From an uncultured Selenomonas sp. (GTDB taxonomy: Bacteria; Bacillota; Negativicutes; Selenomonadales; Selenomonadaceae), in the NCBI GenBank assembly GCA_900552565.1, contig USAK01000006.1, positions 6,562 to 70,561 of the forward strand: 64,000 nt of DNA. Reading direction: 5' to 3'. The position numbers and the translations under genes are program-made. Positions 17,371-27,023 of the stretch are shown one piece after another. The stretch's first letter is position 1. Every line of letters starts with the position of its first letter. Below the pieces are notes generated by a model that was not told the origin of the DNA, did no database searches, and worked only from the letters and a program-made list of their open reading frames with translations.

Positions 17371-18393
17371 ATGGTAACCATCAAACAGATTGCTGAGCTC
17401 TGCGGAGTCTCGCGTGGCACGGTCGACCGCGTGCTCAACGGGCGCGGCAAAGTCAAGCCGGAAAAAGAACGCCTCGTGCGTGAAATGGCCGAAAAACTTC
17501 ACTATCATCCCAATCCTGCAGGCAAGGCCCTCGCTGCCCGCAAAAAGCATCCCGTCGTCGGCGTCCTGATTGTTTCTGATGGTGTCCATTTTTTTGATGA
17601 TGTCCTGCATTCCATGCATCACATGGCCGATAAATATGCCTCGTACGGTCTCGAAGTCATCTGGCGCAGCATGCGCGGGTTTGATGTCGACCGGCAATGC
17701 GAGATTATCGACGAGCTCAGGGCACAGGGCATCAACGGCCTGATCATCGACCCGCTCAATCATCCGCGCATCATTCAGAAAATCGATGAATGCGTCGACG
17801 ATGATATCTTTGTCGTCACACTCAACAATGATGTCGAGACGTCAAAGCGCCAGTGCTATGTCGGGCCGGATTATCCCAACGGCGGCAGAACGGCCGCTGC
17901 CCTGCTGCGCATGATTCATCAGGGGCCATTGCACGCAGCGGTCCTTCTGGGCTCGCTCAACATGCTCGGCCATCGTCAGCGGCTTGACGGCTTTCTCGAA
18001 GTCATGCGAGAACATCCTGACTTTGAATTTCTCGGCGTACAGGAAACCGAAGATGATGATATGATTGCCTATGAGGACGTGCGCCAGCTCCTCGCCGACC
18101 ACCCTGAGACCAACGCCCTGTTCGTCATCTCATCCGGTGCCTACGGCGCCGCCCGCGCCGTGCTCGCCGCCAAACGTCATGACATTACCGTGATTGTCTT
18201 CGATACCATCCCCACGACCATCGAGATGATGAAAAAAGGCGTCATCCAGGCCGCAATTTATCAGCACCCGCATCAGCAGGGCCAGCGCTCCATGCAGATT
18301 GTCTTCGATTATCTCGTCAACGGCATCGCTCCCGAACATGAAAAATACATCATGCGCAACGAAATCCGCATCCTGCAGAATATCGAAGAATAA
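17371..18393 (+). CDS. LacI-family regulator, probable arabinose-operon repressor
   Basis: A 340-residue protein with an N-terminal LacI helix-turn-helix (VTIKQIAELCGVSRGTVDRV plus hinge helix AGKALAARKKH) and a periplasmic-binding-protein-like effector domain. AAGGAAG lies upstream of ATG 17371. It converges on the araA end of the arabinose operon and shares a bidirectional terminator, so it is the likely local regulator (inference). The candidate operator is the TGTG-N6-CACA element at 23863-23876. It is not an AraR, which would carry a GntR-type DNA-binding domain. Confidence 0.85.
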   Translation: MVTIKQIAELCGVSRGTVDRVLNGRGKVKPEKERLVREMAEKLHYHPNPAGKALAARKKHPVVGVLIVSDGVHFFDDVLHSMHHMADKYASYGLEVIWRSMRGFDVDRQCEIIDELRAQGINGLIIDPLNHPRIIQKIDECVDDDIFVVTLNNDVETSKRQCYVGPDYPNGGRTAAALLRMIHQGPLHAAVLLGSLNMLGHRQRLDGFLEVMREHPDFEFLGVQETEDDDMIAYEDVRQLLADHPETNALFVISSGAYGAARAVLAAKRHDITVIVFDTIPTTIEMMKKGVIQAAIYQHPHQQGQRSMQIVFDYLVNGIAPEHEKYIMRNEIRILQNIEE

Positions 18394-18431
18394 CTTTCGA
18401 TCTTGACTAGCAAATATATTGACTATATGCG

Positions 18432-18463
18432 AAAAACGCATCCTCAAACGAGGATGCGTTTTT
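18432..18463. terminator. Bidirectional terminator between lacI-type gene and araA
   Basis: A perfect 14-bp stem (AAAAACGCATCCTC and complement, 4-nt loop) with A and T runs on both sides, serving both convergent units. Confidence 0.9.
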
Positions 18464-18500
18464 CTGGTGTATGGATTTGGTTTATGCAATTAAAGGGGAA

Positions 18501-19928
18501 TCAGCAAATCTCTACGAGGTCCATGCCGAGCATCGTGCCGAGGTCATGGATCTGCTCTTCCGTGATGCGGAAGGAAAGGACCGTGTGATGGCCGCCGCCA
18601 GCGTGAATCCACTCCGTCGCGCCCTTCTTCAGGCCGACTTTCGGCGTCCAGAGCTGTTTAGCGACCGGCAGATGCGGCGTCTCGGCCTCAGCCTTGCGGC
18701 AGTCTACCGGATAGCTGATGAGGCGGAAGCCCTCGCGGAAGTCAGCGACCGTGCAGTCGATGCCTTCGCCGTCGGCACCCGTGAAGACGAGGCGGGCCGG
18801 GTCATCCTTGCCGCCGATGTCGAGCGGATGAACTTCAACGCGCGGCTTGTCGCTGGCGATGGACGGATCAACCTCGAGCATATGCGCGCCGAGGATAGCT
18901 TCGTGGCCTTTGCGCAGGTCAAGCGTGTAATCTTCCATGAAGACCGTGCGGTCATTGTGAGCCATGATTTTCAGCAGGCGCGTGAGGGCTGCCGTCTTCC
19001 AGTCGCCTTCGGCGGCAAAGCCGTAGCCGTCGCGCATGAGCATCTGGGCAGCAAGGCCCGGCAACTGTTTGAGGCCTTTGAGGTCCTGGAAGTTCGTCGA
19101 GAAGGCCGTGTAGCCCTTGTCATCGAGGAATTTCTTGATGCCGAGGTACTCGCGCAGCTGGTAGCGTACGGAGCTCTCGAATTTCTCGGCGCTGTTGTTC
19201 TGCGGGTTGAACGTGTAGTCTTCCTGCAGTTTCTTGTATTCCTTGTCGATGTCCTCTTCGCTGACAGCATCGACTACCTCGACGAGGTCGCCGACCGGCC
19301 AATAATCGACCGTCCAGCCGAGCTGGATCTGGGCCTGAACTTTATCGCCCTCGGTAACAGCGACATCGCGCATCGTATCGCCGAAGCGGCAGACCTTGAT
19401 CTTGAAGCTCTCGTTGTAAGCGACGGCCACATCTTCCCAAGAAGCGATTTCCTGCTGGACTTCTTCATCGCCCCACCAGCCGTAAACGACTTTATTGTTG
19501 AGGTGCAGGCGGGCATTGAGGTAGCCGTATTCGCGGTCGCCATGGGCACTCTGGTTGAGGTTCATGTAGTCAAAATCAATCGTGTCATACGGGATCTTGT
19601 TGAGGTACTGCGTGGCGAGGTGCAGCAGCGGCTTCTGCAGGAGCTTCGTGCCGCGAATCCAGTTCTTGGCCGGAGAGAACGTGTGCATCCACGTGATAAC
19701 GCCGGCAACTTCATCGTTGTAGTTGACGTCCTTCATGAACTGCGTGATGCCGTCGGCCGTCGTCATGACGCCCTTGAATTCAATCGGGTACGGCAGCTTG
19801 CCGCTCTCATTGAGCTTCTTGACAATATCTTCAGCATCGCGGGCAACGTTTTTGAGCTGTTCTTCGCCATAGAGGAACTGCGAACCGGCGACAAACCAGA
19901 ATTTGTAATCATTCGAGAGTTTCAGCAT
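18501..19928 (-). CDS. araA: L-arabinose isomerase
   Basis: Converts L-arabinose to L-ribulose. At 475 residues it has normal length, with [11 protein letters not shown] near the start, [16 protein letters not shown], metal-binding Glu/His in [20 protein letters not shown], and the C-terminal [16 protein letters not shown] 19928 follows AAGGAAG. It is the last gene of a transporter-araB-araD-araA operon. Together these give complete conversion of arabinose to xylulose 5-phosphate for the pentose phosphate pathway. Confidence 0.97.
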   Translation of the reverse strand: MLKLSNDYKFWFVAGSQFLYGEEQLKNVARDAEDIVKKLNESGKLPYPIEFKGVMTTADGITQFMKDVNYNDEVAGVITWMHTFSPAKNWIRGTKLLQKPLLHLATQYLNKIPYDTIDFDYMNLNQSAHGDREYGYLNARLHLNNKVVYGWWGDEEVQQEIASWEDVAVAYNESFKIKVCRFGDTMRDVAVTEGDKVQAQIQLGWTVDYWPVGDLVEVVDAVSEEDIDKEYKKLQEDYTFNPQNNSAEKFESSVRYQLREYLGIKKFLDDKGYTAFSTNFQDLKGLKQLPGLAAQMLMRDGYGFAAEGDWKTAALTRLLKIMAHNDRTVFMEDYTLDLRKGHEAILGAHMLEVDPSIASDKPRVEVHPLDIGGKDDPARLVFTGADGEGIDCTVADFREGFRLISYPVDCRKAEAETPHLPVAKQLWTPKVGLKKGATEWIHAGGGHHTVLSFRITEEQIHDLGTMLGMDLVEIC

Positions 19929-19995
19929 GATATGGACTTCCCTTCTGAAATCAATTTTCCTAAAACCTAAATGCGAAATGCAAACCTAACAATCT

Positions 19996-20724
19996 TTATT
20001 TATGGGTGGCACCGCTCTTGGACTTGGCATTGTTCTGCCCGTAATAAGCGTTGGCTCCGTGTTTGCGATAATAATGCTTGTCCAAGAGGAACTGCGGCAC
20101 GCGGATATCGGCACGCGTGAGCTGCAGGGCATGGTAATTCATCTCGGCGACGACTTCGAGAATCTTCGCATTCTCGACGGCCTTCTTGGGGCTCGGCCCC
20201 CAAGTGAACGGACCATGCTGCTTGACGAGAACGGCCGGTACTGCATCGGGATCGATGCCGTATTCCTTGAAGGTACGGACGATGACCTTGCCCGTGTTCT
20301 CTTCATAGGCTTCCTCGATTTCCTGCTTCGTCAGGGCATCGGTCACAGGCACATCGCCGTAGAATGTATCGGCATGCGTCGTGCCGAGGGCCTCAATCGG
20401 CACACCGGCTTCGGCAAACGAGACAGCCCATTTGGAATGCGTGTGCACCACGGCCTTGATGTTTGGGAAGGCCTTGTAAAGCACAAGGTGCGTCATCGTA
20501 TCGCTCGAAGGATTCATCTCGCCTTCGACGACATGGCCCTCAAGGTCGACGACGACCATGTCCGAAGGCTTGAGGTCCTCATACGGTACGCCCGACGGCT
20601 TGATGACAAAGAGGTTCTTCTCGCGGTCGATGCCGGAGACATTGCCCCAGGTAAACGTGACGATGCCGAGCTTTGGCAGCATCATGTTGGCTTCATAAAC
20701 TTCCTGTTTGAGTTCTTCTAACAT
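19996..20724 (-). CDS. araD: L-ribulose-5-phosphate 4-epimerase
   Basis: A class II aldolase/epimerase of 242 residues: LGIVTFTWGNVSGIDREK, SSDTMTHLVLYKAFPNIKAV, the zinc motif VVHTHSKWA, and a distal catalytic His in LVKQHGPFTWG. It converts L-ribulose 5-phosphate to D-xylulose 5-phosphate. AAAGGAT lies upstream of ATG 20724, 36 bp after araB ends. Arabinose neighbours decide against fuculose-phosphate aldolase. Confidence 0.95.
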   Translation of the reverse strand: MLEELKQEVYEANMMLPKLGIVTFTWGNVSGIDREKNLFVIKPSGVPYEDLKPSDMVVVDLEGHVVEGEMNPSSDTMTHLVLYKAFPNIKAVVHTHSKWAVSFAEAGVPIEALGTTHADTFYGDVPVTDALTKQEIEEAYEENTGKVIVRTFKEYGIDPDAVPAVLVKQHGPFTWGPSPKKAVENAKILEVVAEMNYHALQLTRADIRVPQFLLDKHYYRKHGANAYYGQNNAKSKSGATHK

Positions 20725-20760
20725 ATATAACTAGGATCCTTTCCACCTGACAAATCGAAT

Positions 20761-22374
20761 TTATGCTTCCGTCTGGTCGGGAACATCCCTGCCAGCCTGA
20801 CGTTCGACCTCAAGGCCAGCCTTGTACGCCGCGATGAATTTCTGGCAGCCGAGACGACCTTCTTCGGTCGGCAGCAGCGTCGAGCTCTCCGGATTGTGGA
20901 AGACATCGTCGTCGAGGAAATCCGCCAGAGCTTTTTCGCCATGCCATTTGGCAAAGACAGCGAGCACAGCCATGCCCCACGGACCGCCTTCGCCGGCCGT
21001 CTCCATGACGGTAATCGGCAGGCCGAGGCAATCAGCGAGTACCTGCTGACCGATGATTGGCGTCTTGAAGAGGCCGCCTTGGGCAATCATGACATCTGTC
21101 TGCACGCCCTCTTCTTTGACGAGGATATCCATGCCGATTTTCAGCGGGGCGAAGCAGCCATAGAGCTGGGCCAGCATAAAGTTTGCCAGATTCATCTTGC
21201 TGTGCGGCGTGCGTACGAAGAGCGGACGGCCCGTCTCGACATCCGTGATATTCTCACCCGAAAGGCAGCTGTAGTTGAGCAGTCCGCCGGCGTCACGGTC
21301 GGCCTTCTGCGAGGCTTCAAACAGCGTCCGGTAAAGCTTCGCCGGCGTCTGGCCGTGGCCGATGAGCTCAGCAAATTCACCGAACAGCTGGACCCAGGCA
21401 TTGAGGTCGCTCGAGCAGTTGTTCGTGTGAACCATGGCCACCGGAGCGCCGTCCGGCGTCGTCACGATATCGATATCGCGGTGAACGGCCTTCAAGGGGG
21501 CATCGAGTACATTCATCGAAAAAGCCGAGGTGCCGACGGAAATATTGCCCGTGCGTTTGCGCACCGCATTCGTCGCGACCATGCCCGTGCCGGCATCGCC
21601 TTCCGGCGGTGCCATGAGAGCCCCCGGTTCAAGCTTGCCCGTCGGGTCGAGGAGCCAGGCGCCTTCCTTCGTCAGCTGGCCGGCCTTTTTGCCTGCGCGC
21701 AGCGGTGTCGGCAGAATATCTTGAAGCTGCCACGGATATTTCTTTACTTCAGCGAGTGCGGAGAACTTCTCCATCATCGCGGCATCGTAAGTACCCGACT
21801 TCTCGTCAATCGGGAACATGCCCGACGCATCGCCGATGCCGAGAACTTTCTCGCCGCAAAGCTGCCAATGCACGTAACCGGCCAGCGTCGTCAGGAACGC
21901 GATGTCCTTGACATGAGATTCATCCTTGAGGATGGCCTGATAGAGATGCGCGATGCTCCAGCGCTGCGGGATATTGAAGCCGAAGAGCTTCGTGAGCTTT
22001 TCCGCGGCCTCGCCCGTGATGTTGTTGCGCCACGTGCGGAACGGCGCGAGCTGCTTGCCGTCCTTGTCAAACGGCAGATAGCCGTGCATCATGGCACTGA
22101 CGCCAATGGAGCCGAGCGTTTTGATTTCGACATGATAGCGGCTCTGCACGTCAGCCGTCAGGCTGTGGAAGCAGTCCTCGATGCCGAGCCAGACTTTTGC
22201 GAGGTCGTACGTCCAGATGCCGTCGACAAGCTGGTTTTCCCAGCCGTAGCTCGTCGAAGCCAGCGTCTCGCAGTCTTCATTGACCAGCACCATCTTGATA
22301 TTCGTCGAGCCGAGCTCCAGACCGAGGGCCGTGCGGCCCTCCTCTATCGCTGCAGCATTTTTCTTCAAATCCAT
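20761..22374 (-). CDS. araB: Ribulokinase-like FGGY carbohydrate kinase
   Basis: A 537-residue FGGY-family kinase: N-terminal ATP-binding ALGLELGSTNIKMVLV, SAMMHGYLPFD, NISVGTSAFSMNVLD and the C-terminal MIAQGGLFKTPIIGQ and AGEGGPWGMAVLA. It phosphorylates L-ribulose in the arabinose pathway. Its position between the sugar transporter and araD supports the substrate call over xylulose or gluconate. ATG 22374 is 30 bp after the transporter stop. Confidence 0.9.
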   Translation of the reverse strand: MDLKKNAAAIEEGRTALGLELGSTNIKMVLVNEDCETLASTSYGWENQLVDGIWTYDLAKVWLGIEDCFHSLTADVQSRYHVEIKTLGSIGVSAMMHGYLPFDKDGKQLAPFRTWRNNITGEAAEKLTKLFGFNIPQRWSIAHLYQAILKDESHVKDIAFLTTLAGYVHWQLCGEKVLGIGDASGMFPIDEKSGTYDAAMMEKFSALAEVKKYPWQLQDILPTPLRAGKKAGQLTKEGAWLLDPTGKLEPGALMAPPEGDAGTGMVATNAVRKRTGNISVGTSAFSMNVLDAPLKAVHRDIDIVTTPDGAPVAMVHTNNCSSDLNAWVQLFGEFAELIGHGQTPAKLYRTLFEASQKADRDAGGLLNYSCLSGENITDVETGRPLFVRTPHSKMNLANFMLAQLYGCFAPLKIGMDILVKEEGVQTDVMIAQGGLFKTPIIGQQVLADCLGLPITVMETAGEGGPWGMAVLAVFAKWHGEKALADFLDDDVFHNPESSTLLPTEEGRLGCQKFIAAYKAGLEVERQAGRDVPDQTEA

Positions 22375-22403
22375 GATAAATTTCCCCTTGCTGTATTGCG
22401 CTC

Positions 22404-23819
22404 TTATGCGTTGCGCATCGATGCCTCAGCTGCTTTTTTCGTACCAGCAGCTTCAATTTCCTCAAGCGTATGACCGCGCGTTTCCGGTACGCAGTTGCGG
22501 ATAAAGGCAACACCGAGCAGGCAGATGACGCCGAAGATGGCAAATACAGCAGCCTGCGAGAACGATGCTGTCATGATGGGGAACAGCAGACCAACGAGGA
22601 ACGAACCAATCCAGTTGAACGAAGATGCAAGACCGGCAGCACGGCCGCGGATGGCCAGCGGGAAAATCTCACCGACAATGACCCACGTAAGCGGAGCCCA
22701 GGTGAAAGAATAGAACGCGACATAAACGCAGAGGAAGAAGACAATCATCATCGGGTCTGCATCCGGGATGATGCTGTTGATGACAGCCGGCAGGATGAAC
22801 GAAAGCCCCATGATCGTGCCGCCCACCGTCAGCAGGGTGCGGCGGTTGAATTTATCTGCAATAACAAGGAAAATCAGAGAGCCAAGGACGAGCAGGATGC
22901 CCTGGATGATTGGCCACATGAGCTGGGAGCTGGCAGCCTGGCCCGTTGCCTTTTCGACAATCAGCGGGATATAGTAGAAGATTGCGTTAGCACCCTGGAA
23001 CTGCTGGAAAGCAGCGACACCGACACCGGCAGTTACGAGGTAGCGGTATTTATCCGAGAACAGCGTAGCAAGCGACGGCTCTTTGATATTGGCTTCCGTA
23101 GCCGTCATATTCTTGATATCGGCAAGCTCTGCTTCGACTTCGTCCTTCGTATTACGGATGTAACCGAGCACACGGCGAGCCTCATCCACAAGACCATGCT
23201 TTACGAGGAAACGCGGGGATTCCGGCAGGCGCAGAACGCCAAGGAACAGGATGATGGCCGGCACAGCGGCAAGACCGAGCATGAGTCTCCAGGCCAGCGT
23301 TTCCGGGAAATCCTTTAAGAGATAATCAACGACGTAGGAAAGCAGCATGCCCGAGACAATCATCGTCTGGTTCAGGCCGGAAAGACGGCCGCGAAGACGT
23401 GCCGGCGCCATCTCCGACATATAAGCCGGAACAAGGGCAGAAGCCGCACCGACGGCCAGGCCCAAGAGGATGCGGACGCCGATGAGGTAATACTCGCCAT
23501 CGTGCGGTGCAATACCAGAAAGGATGGAACCGACGACAAAGATAATGGCCGAGATGAGAATCATCTTGCGGCGGCCGAGACGGTCGGAAAGCTGCCCTGC
23601 CATCGCGCCGCCAAAAATAGCACCGAACATGACCGCTGAAGTGATCCAGCCGATGATGCCTGCATTGCCCTGAAGATTCCAATCGTTCTGCAGGAACGGC
23701 AGCGCACCGGTCATGACGCCGATATCATAACCAAAGAGGATACCTCCGAAGGAACCAAAGAAATAAATGAATGCACTGGGGATTTTCTTCTCCGGCGCAT
23801 TGCCTGTGCTTGTTACCAT
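22404..23819 (-). CDS. MFS sugar porter, probable L-arabinose:H+ symporter
   Basis: A 471-residue major facilitator protein of the sugar porter subfamily with 12 predicted helices. Signature motifs are GGILFGYDIGVMTGALPF, GQLSDRLGRRKMI, RILLGLAVGAASALVPAYMSE, PESPRFLVK, QQFQGANAIFYY and VPETRGHTLEEIE, as in XylE/AraE/GalP. First gene of the arabinose operon, so arabinose is the likely substrate; xylose or galactose remain possible. The promoter and a putative operator lie immediately upstream. Confidence 0.9.
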   Translation of the reverse strand: MVTSTGNAPEKKIPSAFIYFFGSFGGILFGYDIGVMTGALPFLQNDWNLQGNAGIIGWITSAVMFGAIFGGAMAGQLSDRLGRRKMILISAIIFVVGSILSGIAPHDGEYYLIGVRILLGLAVGAASALVPAYMSEMAPARLRGRLSGLNQTMIVSGMLLSYVVDYLLKDFPETLAWRLMLGLAAVPAIILFLGVLRLPESPRFLVKHGLVDEARRVLGYIRNTKDEVEAELADIKNMTATEANIKEPSLATLFSDKYRYLVTAGVGVAAFQQFQGANAIFYYIPLIVEKATGQAASSQLMWPIIQGILLVLGSLIFLVIADKFNRRTLLTVGGTIMGLSFILPAVINSIIPDADPMMIVFFLCVYVAFYSFTWAPLTWVIVGEIFPLAIRGRAAGLASSFNWIGSFLVGLLFPIMTASFSQAAVFAIFGVICLLGVAFIRNCVPETRGHTLEEIEAAGTKKAAEASMRNA

Positions 23820-23862
23820 TTCTTATCTCTCCTTTGTTCGAAATTCTTTTGTTTCGCTCTTT

Positions 23863-23876
23863 TGTGTTCGAGCACA
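23863..23876. promoter_or_regulatory. Candidate operator of the arabinose operon
   Basis: TGTGTTCGAGCACA, palindromic except for one base pair, lies 13 bp downstream of the -10 box. That position suits LacI-type repression. GTTCGA-like half sites repeat between it and the start codon. Confidence 0.5.
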
Positions 23877-23888
23877 TTTCATGGTTTT

Positions 23889-23917
23889 AATATAGCACGA
23901 TAGTTTTTTATTGTCAA
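23889..23917 (-). promoter_or_regulatory. Arabinose operon promoter
   Basis: TTGACA (23917-23912) and TATATT (23894-23889) on the minus strand with a 17-nt spacer. Confidence 0.8.
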
Positions 23918-23992
23918 TCTATTTTTATTGTTTTTTATTTTTAGCGGCTTGTGTTATTCATGTTGCTATATTGATTGATCTGTTTTATTATA

Positions 23993-24047
23993 GAAAAAAG
24001 ACAGGCACAGAAGCGTATGGATTCATCCATGCTTCCATGCCTGTCTT
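23993..24047 (-). terminator. purA terminator
   Basis: A long stepped hairpin with stems AGACAGGCA, GAAGC and ATGGAT separated by 2-nt internal loops, ending in a T-run in the minus direction. Confidence 0.85.
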
Positions 24048-24091
24048 CATTTATATCCGTTTATATGCTCAGATTCCCTATGCCGAAGCAA

Positions 24092-25378
24092 TCAGAAAAT
24101 ATCGTTGGCAATGACGATTGTCTCGTCGCGGTTCGGACCGACGGAAACAATGCCGAGGGCAATGCCCGTGACTTCTGCCATGCGCTCGAGATATTTCTTC
24201 GCATTCTCCGGCAGGTCTTCGTACTTGCGGACTTTCGTGATATCGCATTTCCAGCCCTTGAACGTCTCATAGACCGGCTCGACTTCAGCGAGAACTTTGA
24301 GGCTGGCCGGAATCTCGTTGAGCAGTTCGCCCTTGTACTTATAGCCAACGCACATCTTGATTTCATCGAAGTCATCAAGGATATCGAGGCGCGTGACAGC
24401 CATGTAGTCAATGCCCGAAAGGATGCCGGCATAGCGGACTACGCAGGCATCGAGCCAGCCCGTGCGGCGCGGACGGCCCGTAACAACGCCGTATTCATGA
24501 CCAGTCTCGCGCAGCTTGTTGCCGATTTCGTTGAGCTGTTCCGTCGGGAACGGACCTTCGCCAACGCGCGTGCAGTAAGCTTTGACAATGCCGACGACCT
24601 TGTCGATTTTCTGCGGGGCTACGCCGGCACCAATGCCGACACCGCCGGAAATCGGATGCGAAGCCGTGACGTACGGATACGTGCCGTAGTCGATATCAAG
24701 CATCGTTGCCTGAGCACCCTCGAAGAGGATTTTGCGGCCGGCTTTGATTTCTTCATCGAGCAGGGCAATCGTATCGCAGACATACGGACGCAGGCGGTCA
24801 GCATAGCCATTGTACTCGTTGAGGATTTCGTCGTAGTCGAGCGGCTCGTGGCCGTAGAGCAGTTTGAGCTCGCGGTTCTTGATGGCGAGGTTTTCTTTGA
24901 GGCGTTTGGCGAATTCTTCCTTATCGATGAAATCGCAGACGCGGATGCCGATGCGGTTGTCGCGGTCGACATAGCACGGGCCGATGCCGTTATGCGTCGT
25001 GCCGACTTTGCCCTTGCCGCGCGCCTCATCCGAGAGCTGGTCGATCAGGCAGTGATACGGCAGGACGAGCTGTGCGCGGTTGCTGATGCGGATGCCGGAA
25101 AGGTCAATGCCGCGCTCAGCGAGACTGTCCATCTCCTGCAACATGATTTTCGGATTGAAGGCTACGCCATTGCCGACGACGCAGTGCGAACCCTTGAAGA
25201 GGATGCCCGACGGCATCAGGCGAAGTTTATAATCAACGCCATCGACGACGACCGTATGGCCGGCGTTGCTGCCGCCCTGAAAACGTACGACTGTATCGGC
25301 CTGCTGTGCGAGATAATCGACGATCTTGCCCTTGCCTTCATCGCCCCACTGGGTGCCCGTTACTACTACTGTTGACAT
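24092..25378 (-). CDS. purA: Adenylosuccinate synthetase
   Basis: Forms adenylosuccinate from IMP, aspartate and GTP. At 428 residues it has family length, with the GTP loop TGTQWGDEGKGKIVDYLA, FQGGSNAGHTV containing catalytic His, THNGIGPCYVDR, LFEGAQATMLDID and VVTGRPRRTGWLD. ATG 25378 follows AGGAGAG. A terminator separates it from purB upstream, so the two adjacent steps to AMP are transcribed separately although encoded side by side. Confidence 0.97.
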   Translation of the reverse strand: MSTVVVTGTQWGDEGKGKIVDYLAQQADTVVRFQGGSNAGHTVVVDGVDYKLRLMPSGILFKGSHCVVGNGVAFNPKIMLQEMDSLAERGIDLSGIRISNRAQLVLPYHCLIDQLSDEARGKGKVGTTHNGIGPCYVDRDNRIGIRVCDFIDKEEFAKRLKENLAIKNRELKLLYGHEPLDYDEILNEYNGYADRLRPYVCDTIALLDEEIKAGRKILFEGAQATMLDIDYGTYPYVTASHPISGGVGIGAGVAPQKIDKVVGIVKAYCTRVGEGPFPTEQLNEIGNKLRETGHEYGVVTGRPRRTGWLDACVVRYAGILSGIDYMAVTRLDILDDFDEIKMCVGYKYKGELLNEIPASLKVLAEVEPVYETFKGWKCDITKVRKYEDLPENAKKYLERMAEVTGIALGIVSVGPNRDETIVIANDIF

Positions 25379-25410
25379 AATCTGTCTCTCCTTTATGAAT
25401 CGACATAGAA

Positions 25411-25440
25411 AAGCCTTCTCCCCGCGGGGAGAAGAGGCTT
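25411..25440 (-). terminator. purB terminator
   Basis: A GC-rich hairpin (AAGCCTTCTCCCC with GGGGAGAAGAGGCTT), T-rich in the minus direction, lies between purB and purA. Confidence 0.8.
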
Positions 25441-25472
25441 TCTTTCATTTATTCAATTGCTCCTGAGCGATA

Positions 25473-26765
25473 TCAGAGGCCAAAGCGCTCGAAAATCATA
25501 TCGACATGGCGCAGGAAATACTTGTAATCGAAGCAGTCATCGATTTCTTCCTTCGACAGGTACTTCGTGATATCCGGGTCGTTTTCAACGCTCGTGCGGA
25601 AGTCCTGACCTTCCATCCAGCGTTTCATAGCGTTGCGCTGTACCCACTTGTAGGCATCTTCACGCAGTACGCCTTTGTCGACAACCGACAGCAGGATGCG
25701 CTGGCTGTAGATGAGGCCGCCCGTGCGCTGCATGTTGTGAAGCATCTTTTCCGGATAGACGAGCAGCTTATCGATGATATCCGTGAGCTTCGTCGTGCAG
25801 TAATCGAGGTTGATCGAGGAATCCGGCAGGATGACGCGTTCAACGGAGGAATGCGAGATGTCGCGCTCATGCCAGAGCGTGATGTCTTCCAGAGCTGCAA
25901 CGGCATTGCCGCGGTTCAGGCGGGCCATGCCCGAGATGCGCTCGCAGTTGATTGGGTTGCGCTTATGCGGCATAGCCGAGGAACCCTTCTGTCCCGGGGA
26001 GAAGTACTCTTCTGCCTCACGGATATCCGTGCGCTGCAGGTTGCGGACTTCCGTCGCAATCTTCTCAAGCGTCGAGGAGCAGATGGCAATGGCCGTAACG
26101 AATTCTGCATGACGGTCACGCTGGATAACCTGCGTAGCGAGACGGACCGGCGTCAGGCCGAGCGTCTTGCCGACCATCTGCTCGATTTTCGGGTCAATGT
26201 TGGAGTACGTGCCGACAGCACCCGAAAGCTTGCAGACCGAGACGATTTTCTTGGCATGCTCCATGCGCTCGATATCGCGCTCGATTTCAGCGCTCCAGAG
26301 CAGCATCTTGAGGCCGAACGTCATCGGTTCAGCATGGATGCCATGCGTGCGGCCAATGCACGGCGTATGTTTGAATTCCTTAGCGCGGCGGCGCAGGACC
26401 TCACGGAATTTCTTAAGGTCGTCGAGAAGGATATCGCAGGCATCGCGCATCATCATGCAGATAGCCGTATCCTTGACGTCCGAAGAAGTCAGGCCTTTGT
26501 GGATATACTTGGAATCATCACCGACATTCTCTGCCACATTCGTCAGGAATGCAATGATATCATGATGCGTAACAGACTCAATCTCGTGGATGCGGTTGAC
26601 GTCAAACTTTGCTTTTGCACGGATGTTCTTTGCGGCCTCTTTCGGGATCTCGCCAAGCTCAGCCATAGCATCGCAAGCAGCCATCTCAACATTCAGGATC
26701 TGCTGCCACTCATTTTCGATAGACCAGAGATGGCCCATTTCCGGATTGGTATAACGCTCGATCAT
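25473..26765 (-). CDS. purB: Adenylosuccinate lyase
   Basis: Cleaves SAICAR and adenylosuccinate, two fumarate-releasing steps of purine synthesis. The 430 residues include THHDIIAFL, KGLTSSDVKDTA, CIGRTHGIHAEPMTFG with catalytic His, and the signature SSAMPHKRNPINCE. The ATG at 26765 follows GGAGGAAAT. The transcript has a leader of about 150 nt with attenuator-like pairing, so expression is probably controlled after initiation. Confidence 0.97.
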   Translation of the reverse strand: MIERYTNPEMGHLWSIENEWQQILNVEMAACDAMAELGEIPKEAAKNIRAKAKFDVNRIHEIESVTHHDIIAFLTNVAENVGDDSKYIHKGLTSSDVKDTAICMMMRDACDILLDDLKKFREVLRRRAKEFKHTPCIGRTHGIHAEPMTFGLKMLLWSAEIERDIERMEHAKKIVSVCKLSGAVGTYSNIDPKIEQMVGKTLGLTPVRLATQVIQRDRHAEFVTAIAICSSTLEKIATEVRNLQRTDIREAEEYFSPGQKGSSAMPHKRNPINCERISGMARLNRGNAVAALEDITLWHERDISHSSVERVILPDSSINLDYCTTKLTDIIDKLLVYPEKMLHNMQRTGGLIYSQRILLSVVDKGVLREDAYKWVQRNAMKRWMEGQDFRTSVENDPDITKYLSKEEIDDCFDYKYFLRHVDMIFERFGL

Positions 26766-26819
26766 TTAGTGATTTCCTCCTCAATTTCCTGGCGGCATCT
26801 CTGCACCGCGGAAGTGAAA

Positions 26820-26900
26820 ACACGACGAAAAAACTCAAATTGACTTTTCCTCCGCCTATACTGACGGTCTTACCTATGAAAAGCCTCATTTTGAGTTTGG
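26820..26900 (-). promoter_or_regulatory. purB leader with attenuator-like hairpin
   Basis: On the minus-strand transcript AAACTCAAAATGA pairs with TCAATTTGAGTTT across about 45 nt, followed by TTTTTT, forming a terminator-like structure about 65 nt before the purB ATG. A competing pairing of CTTCTCC with GGAGG on the same stretch is possible. No match to guanine, PRPP or ZTP riboswitch cores was recognised, so any ligand is unknown. Confidence 0.4.
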
Positions 26901-26925
26901 AGAAGTTACCGATATTCCCTTTTCT

Positions 26926-26955
26926 ATCATATCATTTTGCAAGGGCCAGTGTCAA
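26926..26955 (-). promoter_or_regulatory. purB promoter
   Basis: TTGACA (26955-26950) and TATGAT (26931-26926) on the minus strand, 18-nt spacer. This puts the transcript start near 26919 and creates a long leader. Confidence 0.75.
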
Positions 26956-26997
26956 CGGCAGAGGCATTTCCCTTATATAATAGAAGGAATCCGGCAG

Positions 26998-27023
26998 AAA
27001 AAAAGGCCTCAGATGAGGTCTTT
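26998..27023 (-). terminator. Terminator at the end of the ABC/GNAT operon
   Basis: GACCTCA-tc-TGAGGCC followed by eight T in the minus direction. The hairpin includes the acetyltransferase stop codon. Confidence 0.8.

Noticed and set aside
20896..22473. A 525-codon plus-strand open frame opposite araB
   Set aside because: Shadow of the FGGY kinase gene; no start signal or family motif.
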